NCBI GenBank assembly: GCA_038277395.1
Contig: CM076189.1
Coordinates: forward strand, 78,233,421 to 78,297,420
DNA from: Dryocosmus kuriphilus
Lineage: Eukaryota; Arthropoda; Insecta; Hymenoptera; Cynipidae
Length of the DNA stretch: 64,000 nt
Reading direction: 5' to 3'
Shown here: positions 33,787-44,074 of the stretch, piece by piece
How the letters are laid out: the number at the start of each line of letters is the position of its first letter
How positions within the stretch are numbered: position 1 is the first letter of the stretch
Made by a program: the position numbers and the translations under genes
Notes under the pieces: generated by a model
Told to the model about the DNA's origin: nothing
Seen by the model: only the letters and a program-made list of their open reading frames with translations
Database searches by the model: none

Positions 33787-35645
33787 TTATTCCTTGTGTA
33801 AAATGGAAATTGAAAAACATTTTCTAGTTATCTTTCTCTTATGACTTGTACAGCTTTCAAATAAGACAGACCAATAATAATCTGCTAACATATTTGCGCT
33901 TTTTTTAGAACTGTACCTTTTCTCTAACTCAGCTATATCCTGATGGAATCTTTCTCCATGTTCGTCGCTTACTGCTCGAAGATTTTCAGGGAAAATTTCT
34001 GAATGAGGATCCAAAAAATGGATTTTCAAAAACGTATTAATCTTCATTTCCTTGAAGTTTTGTAACATTTCATTCACCAACACTGGATAATGTTCTGCTT
34101 TTTTATTTCCCAAGAAGTTATTGAGAACGTTTTTTACTGATTTCCAAGCCTTTAAGTGTGTGTTTGAAAGCTTTTCTTTAAAATTCGCACCAGGCATAAG
34201 CTTTCTAAAGTCAGGAATATGTGAAAATTTTTCTTCAAAAATGAGTATGCCTCAGGAGATTGCTTGATCAGTTCCTTGAAAACACTTTTAGCCAAACCTA
34301 GTTTGCTGTAGAGTCAAAAGCATGTATGCCTTATGTTTGGTAAGTAGGTCCAAAAATGAAGATGGCATCAACTCTATACTTTTGTATGAACAATGGCAAT
34401 GTAAGTACACGTCAGAGTTCATAGACAGGTATAGAGTTGACGCAATTATCATTTTTGGACCTTTGAACCTGCTCCCAAAAACATAAGGCATGCATGCTTT
34501 AGACTGTACAATGGTGGTAAGAAAACATTTTTAGAAGCAACAAGGGGTTATGCAATATCATTTTTTCTCCGGGTATCATTTCTATCCGCGGTGACCATAT
34601 TTTTTTGTGTATAGTGTGCTGCTTTACTTCGGCTATCCCATTGACATAGAAAGCACATATGGTTAGTGTAGCCTAACTGTAGACGCAGAAGAATACGTAT
34701 TATTTTGAAGCATCACATATATTCCACTTGCTTATCGTGATCAATTTTTTCTAATAAAATTTTCACATTGTCATATCCTCCTTTAGTTTGCGTACCATAA
34801 AAGACTGTTATGGATGGCTTTTCGTTACCATTATTTAAAAGTACAGCTTTCAAGTTGTTTTATTAAAGTCAAGAAAAAGATGCCATTCATCAACCACAAA
34901 TTCAAGCTGAAGTTCGCAAGATAGTCCTTGGATATCGTTCTAAAACAAAAAGCTATTTTTTTCTGAAAATTAATCTCTGAATTTTTCGTCTCGACTTCGA
35001 AAAGTGATTTTAACGTTCGCTTCAAGTAGATTTTCTTCCTTCAGGCGAGAAGCTAATATTTCTGCTTTAGTTTTAGAAAGAGTTCAATCACAGACAAGAT
35101 CATTTAGTTCTTTTTCATTAAAACGGATCGGCTCACTTTGCTCTTCTTTTATTTGTGAATTCGATTCGAAGTCAGAAGATGAATGCTTTAAACAGAGCGG
35201 CTGAATTTCAAAAAATTTTTGTGAACCTGCCGCTCTTAGTTGCGTTGGTGAAGGAGTTACTTTATGTACTGGCACTCTAAGTACAGGCCTTGTAACTGAT
35301 GACACTTGTAGATAGTTTGTTGGGTTTTTGTTATTGATCAAAGTAATTTTAGTTTAGTTAGACAAAAGTAACAGTCACTCACATGACCTTTCTGTTCTCT
35401 CCATATATAGTAAGCATAGAATAAGGAAGCTTTCGAGAGTCTTGGCTTGATAGTCTTATCGAAAAAGTCAAACATATTACATGAGGAACCCAAGGCTTAC
35501 CCCAAATACTTATTTTGAAACCAAAATAGTTTTCGTATGCACTTTGCAATGAGGGAGTAGAGTTCCTTTTGTTTTCCTCAAACACGCACTCACGACATTT
35601 GTAGCAAAATTTACTACTATTCACACATTGACGATTTCGTAACAT
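33787..35645 (-). pseudogene. Transposase of the arthropod FHQDI/MLADYCW family, broken
   Basis: The N-terminus has Cys-rich FCYKCRECVF and YENYFGFKI, then a Ser/Pro-rich stretch (35084-35341) ending NEKELNDLVCD, an RTLKSLFEV piece near 34990-35020, and the C-terminus: NVLNNFLGNKKAEHYPVL, KIHFLDPHSEIFPENL, SDEHGERFHQDIAELEKRYSSKKSANMLADYYW. I recall this order from abundant uncharacterised repeat proteins in arthropods and Hydra; the Glu of DEHGERFHQDI could complete a DDE triad. Several frames and a palindromic insertion at 34318 make it inactive. Confidence 0.6.
34318..34500. repeat. Inverted repeat inside the transposase pseudogene
   Basis: AAGCATGTATGCCTTATGTTT at the left (as AAGCATG and TATGCCTTATGTTT) is mirrored by AAACATAAGGCATGCATGCTT at the right. 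GGTCCAAAAATGA and CAACTCTATAC are also mirrored. Arms are about 70 bp with a 45-bp loop. Small foldback insertion or local inverted duplication. Confidence 0.55.
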
Positions 35646-36487
35646 TTTTAGATTACTTTATTAATGTGATTCGAAAATAAATCTGTATACAAAATACCTA
35701 CGTTAAAAGGCAAAACAACATATGCAAACACACACACAATACGCTCACTGAAAAATTTGGTATGACAGCTGTTCGTGCAGTACGACTGTCCTGCCACCTA
35801 GTGTCTCGTATCAAACGTGCTGCGAGCTCAGACGTGCTCTCGCGGCGGCGGGAAGTACAAAATTGAAAGTATACAACCGTTAGTGACATTCAAGATATAG
35901 TTATTAATTGTTTCAATCTGAATAGAAGAATAAGACTTTAGGCTACAAATAGAAAACATTGTCCATTTGATCACGTGTTTGTCCTGTAATGCAAACTGTG
36001 AATCGTGAAAATTATATTGAAATCAAGTTCAGCTTGGATAAAAATAGAGAAAAGTTCGTTTTAGTAAAAAAAAATTAATTTTAATTTAAATGATACGAAA
36101 ATTGCGATATGCAAATAATCCCGAAAATACGTTAAATAGGGATTTTTCAAAAAATTGATATTTTGCGATTTAAAAGACATCCTGATATGTAGGGCAAAAA
36201 CTCAGATCATTTTCGTATTCTACGGCTCAACATCATATAAAAATCATAGTCACTTCAATGAGACATCCCGGGCCCAAACTTTTGTTGTTTAATGTAATCC
36301 ATCTTAGAAACAATTTTAGAAAAAGCGTTGATATTAATAGTTTTGATTAATAGTGCGATAGTGTTGTTATTAGTACTAAATTTTCGTAACTTTTTATAAA
36401 AACTTTGATTCAACCATATATAGTTTATTGAATCACTGACGTTTATATTCTTTCTAATTACTCCAGTTTATCATCCTTGAAATTCAG

Positions 36488-36530
36488 AAACTGATGAGGT
36501 TGCTCAGATGGGCGACAAAATGTCATGATT
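36488..36530 (+). ncRNA. Candidate hammerhead ribozyme, right arm
   Basis: Plus strand: CTGATGAG, GTTGC, loop TCAGATGG, GCGAC, AAAAT. Helix II pairs fully with one G-U. The GAAA box has become AAAA, which should abolish cleavage. It is the inverted counterpart of the motif near 26880, and the helix changes between the two copies partly compensate. Confidence 0.45.
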
Positions 36531-37142
36531 TATCATGATTAAATAGTTATTCTGGAAGTGTTGTATTTTTTCTCTTAATACTATTCCATCCCAGACGTTA
36601 AACAAGAACAGAGGATTTTAAATCATTCCTCTTTAAATGCTTTAAAATTTTTTTAATAACTTCAATAGCATTCATCATTCTTTAAAATAAACTATAAATA
36701 AATTAATAAATTCATGATTAAAGTTTCCGATATTTTTAAATTTGTTATTTGTATAATTGACAATTTTTAATTTTCGATAATTAAAAATCTTGCCATTTAA
36801 AATTTCAGAAAATTTATAATTCTTTAATTTATATTATCCATAATTTTGACATTTGTTTGTTTTTACTTCATTTTCTGTTAGACCTATCGATTAATAATAT
36901 TACTTATTTTATAATTAAATATTTATTTTGCGTAATTTTAACCCAATCAGGTGGGTAGTGGTGTCGACTCGACCCAGGATGAAACTTCAAACTTTCCCCA
37001 TTTTGAAAGTAAGCAAAGAGGCTTGGCCTTAACTCCAGTTAAAAAACTGTACCTGAGAGTGGAACCTCCGGCAAAGTTGCGAGTCCACGGTCCACCTCAG
37101 TGGGCGGCAGTGATCGGTCGAATTTCGCTTAGGGTCGATCCG

Positions 37143-37178
<36 letters not shown>
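37143..37178. repeat. Poly-C tract, 36 uninterrupted C
   Basis: A run of 36 C in an AT-rich genome. It follows a moderately GC-rich patch (36950-37142) of unknown origin and is followed by ordinary sequence. Could be real or a sequencing/assembly artefact. Confidence 0.9.
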
Positions 37179-38675
37179 TTCAGCTCATTACAAACTGCAT
37201 TTTGTCACAAAACATTTCAAGTTATTTTTTTCTCCTTTTTTGTACCAGTAAAGTTACAATTTCACTGTATATGAAGTAAAAAACCTGTGTCCCTGTTTGT
37301 ATGTGATTTAGATTACAAAATGGCGGAAAGCTCTACGGATAATGTGGATCGATCCTTTTCTCGGCTTGTTTCTATCATTCATATATTTTTTTCATCACTA
37401 CAAATAGTTTTATATAGAAAAATGTGTATATTTTATACCAAAAGTTTGTACACTCCCGAGTCAAAATCCTAAAGCTCCCTTCGTGCGCTTCTAATGCTCT
37501 GTCAAAATGAGCACTTGCCGATGACTTTAGGAGCATTAAGCAAGTACATAGCGAGGTTTCAAAAATATATTTAATGTATTAGAAGTGCTCCCTAAAACCT
37601 CGTTAATGCTCTCGAAAGCCTACTTATGACCGAATTCGCAAGTTTCGAGCTTTTAAGGAGCACTTGGTCATATATTGATACTTTCGCGTCAACCTCTCCT
37701 AGTGCTCTTCTCAACATCTGTATGTGCTCCCTCCATCGTCGCTAAATCCTAGCCTCATGCTCTTTAAATCCTCGCCTCGGCCTCTCAAAATCCTCCTACC
37801 ATACTCTTTAAATGCTCCCTAAATCCTCTCCCCATGCTCTCCAAAACCTCGGTTTACTCCATAAGCGTAATTTTTTCCTTAATTGAAATAAATTAAATAA
37901 AAAAAAGTGCTATACGGTATTTTTTGAACGCATCTATTTACTGCTCAAAGCTAAATGATAATTTTTATAACATGAATATCCAGCCCTTTCACCAACCAAT
38001 GAAAAGGAGTAACACTCCCTGAACCGAAGCTCGAAGGAAGTGCCTACTCAGGGAAACGTGCCGCCTTTATAGACCCGGCGTTTCTCCTTGCTTGCGGGAG
38101 CCCAGTCTATTTGCCATCTAACGGAGCTTCCTGGTACTTCTCCCCTGCAAGCCCCTTGAACACTCACCGGATCGATTCAAGTAAATTGCAAATGTAGAAG
38201 CTGAAATGTAAAACATCAAAAATAGTTGTAACTCAACAAGTAATTACAATTAAGAATAAGTTGGTAAGAATGTCATTTGTAAAACAGAATGATACAGAAA
38301 GATATTTTGTCGCTGGCATGCTCCACTAAAAAAAAAAAATATATTCAATGATCTGTTTTTATGAATAATAATATGTTAAAACAAACTTCTGTTTTACATT
38401 TTTGTATACGCTACTGCACATTATTAAAATGACTTAATGATTTCCCGTGCAATAATATCCAATATAAAAGAAATTCGGCTCCTTATTTTAATGATTTCAC
38501 TCGAGCTGACAGTTCTTAATTCGAATTTTCAATGCAAACTTGGATATATGCTTAAAATATTGGATTTTCTGAAATATAAAAAAATCTAACTTCACAACAA
38601 GCCAGTTTCATTTTCTGAAATTATTACGATTTTAAAATCAAAATTACTCTTTTTTTAAATGAAAAATGGAGCTAA

Positions 38676-38985
38676 AATTTGAGTGAAGTCGCCGACCAGT
38701 TCCCGATTAGAACCCGCCTAGAAATTTTGACAGCAAATAGACGCGTACGCGGAATTAATTATTTTTAAACTGCCCGACTTGTCCCCGACCAGCCCCCGAT
38801 TAAGATTTTTGAACGAAAAACACCAACTAGCCACCGACCAGTTCCCGACTAGAACCTACTTAGAAACTATGACAGAAAATAGCCGCGCGTACGGAATTAA
38901 TTCTTTTTAAATATCCCGACCTGGCCCCGATCAGCCGCCGATTAGGATTTTTAAACACAAAAAACACCGATTAGCTCCCGACTAG
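38676..38985. repeat. Tandem duplication, two units of about 146 bp
   Basis: Both units contain CCGACCAGTTCCCGA, TAGAA.CC, GACAG.AAATAG, CGCG.ACG GAATTAATT and CCCGATTA.GATTTTT in the same order, followed by an incomplete third start (ACCGATTAGCTCCCGACTAG). Confidence 0.7.
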
Positions 38986-39364
38986 CACCCTACTCGTAGT
39001 GTGGCCAAGTGGGGCTTTTTCTACACGGGAATGTTTAACATTGTTTTTCAAACACCAATTACTTTTTGGTATTAAATGTAGTAACATAAAAATAGCAATT
39101 AAATGTTTTTAATTCTTATTTGAAAACAATTTTAGGATATTGAAAATTCAGCCATTTTGATCTCAAATCAGTCTGTTTTCATATGTCAATAGACGATATC
39201 ATGTATGTTAGTATGCCAATAAATAATAAGAAGTTGGAATAAAATTGTGTTTAACTTCTTTTTTTTCCCCGACGAAAACCCATTTTTTTATTTGTTAGTT
39301 CTTCAAAGAAAGCTTTAAAATTTTTCGGAATTGATATATTGTATATAATTAAGTTTTTAATCAA

Positions 39365-39640
39365 TATTGTTCCGAGCTCTCTCCAAGCTCCCTTCGTACT
39401 CTATTTAATCTACTACGTGAACTCCCTCTCCTCAGACTCGTGTATTGCTCGATTTTTCGTCACAGAGGTTTTAGAGAGTACTAGGCGAGCACAGAAATTG
39501 AATTTTAATAGATATCGCTCTAAAATCTCTCCACGCTCTCTGCGTACTCTATTTTATTTTATACGTGCAAGTCCTCTCTAAATACTCGTCTAATGCTCGA
39601 ATTTTCGTCAGAGAGGTTTTAGGGAGTACTAGAGGAGCAC
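39365..39640. repeat. Tandem repeat, period about 162 bp
   Basis: Two and a partial third unit with CTCTCCAAGCTCCCTTCGTACTC-like, ACGTG, TGCTCGA.TTTTCGTCA and GAGGTTTTAG.GAGTACTAG words. Part of the right subterminal region of the 37452-39745 element. Confidence 0.65.
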
Positions 39641-39795
39641 AGTAAATTTGTCAAAAGCTCCCTCCAACCTCGCGCAGAACTCTATTTTTCGTGACAGAGC
39701 ATGCAGGGAGGACTTTCGAGTACTAGGATTGTGACTCCCAACTTAGATGATGTTATTTGATGTCGAACAGGCAATAAAATTAATTGGAGAATGTT

Positions 39796-40108
39796 ATTGC
39801 TTTTTGGTATACTGGTCTAAAATTTATTTAATGAAACTTCAAATTCAACGTTTCGCAATTCGACGAAAGGCCTTTTCAATCATAGAATTATGTATAAGCA
39901 TATTACGTCTGAATGAATCAAGTCGTTATAAGATTTTGAATCTTGGCTTCAAGATATTTTTCACTCCAAAACCTTACAACGACTTGATTCATTGAGATGT
40001 AATATGGCTATACGTAATTATGTGACTGAAGAGGCCCTTCGTCGAAGGACGAAACGTTGAATTTGATGTTCCATTAAATAAATTTTGTACCAGTAAACCA
40101 ACAAAAAT
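39796..40108. repeat. Two Penelope-type terminal repeats head-to-head, with hammerhead-like motifs
   Basis: Arms of about 145 bp are inverted copies: TGGTATACTGGT, AAAATTTATTTAATG.AAC, TCAAATTCAACGTTTCG and AATGAATCAAGTCGTT appear on both. The right arm at 40026 reads CTGAAGAGG, CCTTCG, T, CGAAGG, ACGAAACGTT: a perfect CUGANGA box, a 6-bp helix II and a GAAAC box. The left arm holds a mutated copy (39841-39880, minus strand). The loop is about 10 bp. Confidence 0.6.
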
Positions 40109-40273
40109 GATCGGAAAAAATTAATTCTAATAATAATTTTAATAGCAATAATCTTAAAATAAAAAATAAATTGTATGGTCTCTGAGCCTCGAAAGACTAT
40201 AACCGCACAACCGGCTTCGCTAACAGCGCATTGCCTAAGTTGTGTTTCTAGAACAGAGTATCTTCAGGGTGGG
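40109..40273. other. No gene recognised
   Basis: Short AT-rich stretch, then a GC-richer patch (40180-40250) that resembles an old tRNA-derived repeat but lacks a clear B box. Confidence 0.3.
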
Positions 40274-40282
40274 GTGTTCAGT

Positions 40283-43200
40283 AGAGTGTATCGAAAATCC
40301 ACTTTTTCATATTTTGGATGATGGGGAGTGCGGAAAAGTTGTGAAACCATGCCAATTGAAAGTATAAAAAGTTTCAGTCCGATCGAATAATATTTACTAT
40401 CCCCGCAGCGCCCTTGAAATTTTGAAATTTTCATGAAAACATGCAAAATTTGCTCGTAGCTTTACACGGCGACCCGAAGGTTGGTATGGTATTATTTGAG
40501 CTCGAGGGGTCATAAAATGTGTCTCGACATACCATGAAAGAGATTGATCGAACCGGGATTTTCATTTAAGCCCCGAAAATCAGGTAGAAAGATGGTGAAA
40601 TATGTGCAATTTTAGTGACTTGTAGCAAATATTATACTGCATATACCTAGGTAAACGCTGCAACGAAATAGAGACTAAGAAATAGTGCGGTGGAGATTGG
40701 CTTGGGGGTAAGGGACCCCCCTCCCCCAACATTAGTGTGCAGCTTTTCGCCCGTTTTCCGGAGGATAAAAACGGCTCGGGTTCGGGTTCCGCCCTCTCCC
40801 ATCCCAACCGACCAACCATAAATGGGAGGACTCTTTCACTCCGAAGAGTCAGATTTCGAGACCGCGCTTGATGCAGCGACAAAATCTTTCTTTGTATTAA
40901 ATTTAGGCATAATTTTTCTTGACCTGAGTGTGGACTTCATGTACCCGTCACGTGCTTCTGCACCACACGCGCTTTTTGCGGCTTGGGTGACAAGTTTTAC
41001 CGTTCCTTCTACAGCCTGTGTGTGACAAGGAAAGTCTCCGACAAAAGTGAAGACCTTAGAACAGTCTTCAACATACGACTGAATTGCTTCGTCTGCTGTT
41101 TCACTTAAAATTGGGGGTTCAAATAGTTGATATTTGGGCCAATTCACCATTTCCGTGTACTGTGTTGCTTGAAAGTTTAGTACAGCAACACGGAAAATTC
41201 GTGGATCTGTGTCTCCACCCGCGCCTCCTGCAGCCTGCTGCCTCTTTGACAGAATTGTTTGAAGTGCAATTTTTCTAACTTCCTGTCTTTCGTCGGCCAA
41301 CATGGACAGAAGAACATTTTCTTGGTGCGCAAAGTACGCATTATTTCTGATGACCGGGTCGACAACATCACAGTGTTTCTTAGGCAAATACCTTGATCTC
41401 TCTACTATTTCAAAAAGCAACTTGCTGCAATCGACAACGGAGTGATTGATCTTGATAGCAAACCATGACGGGACGTAAACTTTCAAGACAAAACTAACTA
41501 AAGCTTTCAGGTTAGCGGATGGCTTGGCTGTTGCTACGCAAAGACGAAGTATCCTGTTGGCTGCGTTTAGCCACCTTGAGTGTGCAAGAGGACCGGGGTC
41601 TTGCCTGGATAGATCCTCAGAACACACTCCTGATTGAATGGCCATGGAAATGGCATACAGGTACTTCTGATCCTTACTCAGCTCTGCAATATATACATCC
41701 GGCAAATCCACATCCGATTTTTTGAAGCTACATACAGGGAGGCCTTCACATTTCTCTAGCTGTTTGCCTATTGTGCCACAAAAAGTGTTCGGACCACTAG
41801 TGGTACCATCGAGAGACTGCATAGGGTGCCTAAGAGGGAACTCATTAAAATGGAGGAGACAAACAATCCATTTAATGGATGTTTTATTTCCTTTTCCAAC
41901 GAACGAATTACACCACCCTTGTGTCCGGTGTTCACGTTAGTTCCATCGCAACCAATAGCAATAAAAAATTGTCTGGCATCATTTTGAGCTAAAAAGTTGA
42001 AGATGCATTTTGAAATTTCAATTGCTGTGCTCGATGCTGGAGTAACGTGGCCAGTATAACACGAGCCTGGCTCTTGCACAAGTGATATGTGTTCCTCGGT
42101 GTGAATGCGCCGGTAGTATTTTGCCCCTCCTTTTACTTTTACAATAGTTTTATCCTTACGGCAGTCAAAGTAAAGACCACGAAGTGGGTTTTTGGTAAAG
42201 ACATCAGCAGGAGACACATGACTACCACGAACTACTGTTTTGACTCTTTGAATTTTGGATTTATCTATCACAAATGAGTTATTTGTGTTACTGATAAGAC
42301 CAACATCTGTAAGAACCGCTGAGGCTATGGCAGCTGTTTGTCTGAAGCTCAAGCCATACCTCTCACTTACTAGAGCAGTATTAAGCAGTGCAGATCTATT
42401 TTGTGACGTTCCTGGATTATTTCCTTTAATTTTAATTTTGAACTCGTCGTCCGAACCGGAGTCTGTTTCACTTTCTGTCTGTATTTGAGGGGTGTTGGAT
42501 GGACCAGCAGCACCAAAATCTGCCGATTTTGGTTGCAGTACCCCGGACTTCCTAGAGTCCCTTTTTTCAGGACTGCAGTTACTTTTTCATCGACTTGGCC
42601 TATAACCATCTGTCGTCAGGTCCTTTGGTCTAAAAGAAAGAATTTCTCAATTGCCGGAACTTTCTGTGACTTATCAAGACAGTGGCAGATACTTCCCTCC
42701 GTATTAGCTGGGTCGATAGGGGATTTACAAAAAGCCACGTCGAAAAGTAGATTAGACTTTTCAACAAATTTTTTAACGGCCCTTTTTAACCCGCTACTGT
42801 CTTCCCTACACTTATTCTGGTATGCATTAAGGTGGTTCTGGTGTTCTTTATGAAAAGAAACAATTCTATGAGTGATTGCTTTTTGACCCGTAGCTGGTAT
42901 TGATGCCTTTTCATACAGGGACAAAACTTGAGTCGCAATAACCTTAGCTACGTTCAGGAAAGGGGCTTTAGGAGAAAGTTCTTTCACATGCGTGCTATTG
43001 AAATTTTCGTCAAAACAGGCCAGAAGGACATCCTTCAACGTCGGCAGTTGACTCTCCGGCAAACTCCGTGGAGCGCCAAGTATATGGCAGGTAAAAGAAG
43101 ATCGTATGGGTGGCACTGTGCTGGCCAGAATTCACAGACTAGGCGAAACCTTCAACCAAGTCTGGAAGAAATAGACTAGTGTGTTGGGAATCAACGATGA

Positions 43201-43789
43201 AACAAAACAAGTAGGAACAATTGAAAACGAGTCGAGATGAAACGCACGTCGCACGCGCCAGTCAAAAAAAAGAAGCTAGTGTGGGAACGGGACGGCTGGC
43301 GAGTGACACGCAGTAGCGGTGAAGGAGTTGGGATGCAGCGACGCAGGGGTTCGGTGGGGAGTCAATAACCCCCCACCCCATCTCCACGACACTATTTCTT
43401 ATTCCCTAAATCGTTGCGGCGCTTGCCTAGGTATATGCCGTATTTGCTACAATTCACTAAAATTGCACATTCTCCACAATTTTTCTACCTGATTTTTGGG
43501 GCTCGAATGAAAATCCCGCTTCGACTAATCGCTTTCATGGTATGTCGAGAAACATTTTATGACCCCACGAGCTCAAATATTACCATACCAACCTTCGGGT
43601 CGCCGTGCAAAATTATGAACAAATTTGAATATTTTCATGAAGATTTCAAAATTTCAAGGGCGCGTCGGGGATAGTAAATATTATTCGACGGGACTGAAAC
43701 TTTTTGTATTTTCATTTGAGATGGTTTCACAACTTTTACTCACCTTCCATCATCCAAAACATGAAAAAGATAATTTTCGATACACTCTA
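40283..43789 (-). mobile_element. DNA transposon with about 450-500-bp inverted ends and 9-bp target duplication
   Basis: The ends read AGAGTGTATCGAAAAT inward on both sides. Inverted similarity runs from 40283 to about 40760 and from 43370 to 43789 (shared words GAGCTC, GACATACCATGAAAG, CCGAAGGTTGGTATGGT, CTACCTGATTTT in complement). GTGTTCAGT flanks both ends (40274-40282, 43790-43798). One long transposase gene lies inside on the minus strand. Long inverted ends and 9 bp are MULE-like features, but the protein was not placed in a superfamily. Confidence 0.85.
40836..43116 (-). pseudogene. Transposase of the FPCHTQAVE/ARDGY family, few disruptions
   Basis: The N-terminal part begins MPPIRSSFTCHIL. 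After a Ser/Asp-rich linker come GLYFDCRKDKT (likely first Asp), FFIAIGCDGTNVNTGHKGGVIRSLE (split here as IAIGCDGTNVNTG and KGGVIRSLE; likely second Asp), then after a frameshift near 41880 MQSLDGTTSGPNTFCGTIG, GPLAHSRWLNAANRILRL, NAYFAHQENVLLSMLADER and VGDFPCHTQAVEGTVKLV, ending ARDGYMKSTLRSRK. These blocks recur in unnamed arthropod and aphid repeat proteins (recalled). About 750 residues with roughly three frameshifts or stops. Young but inactive as read. Confidence 0.7.
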
Positions 43790-43917
43790 GTGTTCAGTGC
43801 CACGCCGCGCCGTCCCAAGATCATCGTGGCGATCCGATTGCAGGCCTTACCGGTAATAACACAGGAGCGCATCTCTTCTCTAGCCACGATGGAGCACGGC
43901 TGGCTTTCGTGTTCGAA

Positions 43918-43989
43918 GTGCGGAGAGCGGGACTCGAACCCGGGACTTGCCGGGTGAGAGTCGGGTGCTCTGCCGACTGAGCCATGCAC
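43918..43989 (-). tRNA. tRNA-Glu-like sequence, probably SINE head or pseudogene
   Basis: Minus strand: GGCTCAGTCGGCAGAGC (D arm), CTCTCAC anticodon loop with CTC, and CCCGGGTTCGAGTCCCG (T arm, intact B box). It is 72 nt long. The acceptor stem pairs at only five of seven positions and the anticodon stem is poor, so a working tRNA is unlikely. The following 120 bp (to 43799) may be the SINE body. It abuts the target duplication of the 3.5 kb transposon. Confidence 0.6.
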
Positions 43990-44074
43990 GTGCTCGAGAA
44001 ATTATCTTAAATTCTTAAATTTTTAATAATTTAAATACTAGATAACTAAGTAAATAGATAATAACTAAGTTACG

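Larger units (their letters stand above)
33298..36294 (-). mobile_element. DNA transposon with about 240-bp inverted ends and TAA/TTA target duplication
   Basis: The left end reads CACTGAACAACAAAATTTTG; the complemented right end reads CATTAAACAACAAAAGTTTG. The similarity extends about 240 bp (to 33540 and 36060). TAA flanks both sides (33295-33297, 36295-36297). The equivalent position in the left palindrome arm near 27093 has one copy of the trinucleotide and no element. A transposase pseudogene lies inside. A 3-bp TWA duplication with a CAYT terminus suggests CMC/Chapaev3-like; this is recall-based. Confidence 0.8.
30560..36930 (-). repeat. Right arm of the palindrome, enlarged by two insertions
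   Basis: It begins with the complement of the left arm's inner block (GTACACTGGCCGGTATACAGG) and ends with the inverted satellite at 36660-36930. Excluding the MITE at 31045-31409 and the DNA transposon at 33298-36294, it is about 3.0-3.4 kb, like the left arm. By eye the arms are roughly 75-85% identical, with indels, so the duplication is not recent. Confidence 0.8.
37452..39745. mobile_element. Possible non-autonomous element with degenerate inverted ends
   Basis: The left end (CCGAGTCAAAATCCTA, then ATGCTCTGTCA) is mirrored at the right (GGGAGTCACAATCCTAGTAC, then ATGCTCTGTCA in complement). Both flanks are full of TGCTCCCTAAAACCTCG-type words, inward on the left and complemented on the right. 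The middle (37870-39350) has a GC-richer patch at 37980-38180 and a tandem duplication at 38676-38985 but no transposase. The termini are too degraded to define a target duplication. Confidence 0.4.

Noticed and set aside
36951..37274. 107-codon frame with a proline run
   Set aside because: The proline run is the poly-C tract. No other support.
40180..40255. tRNA gene just left of the 3.5-kb transposon
   Set aside because: Some stem-like words are present but no B box or foldable cloverleaf could be drawn.
43750..43989. 79-codon frame over the tRNA-like sequence
   Set aside because: It is produced by the tRNA-like/SINE sequence and the transposon end. No protein motif.
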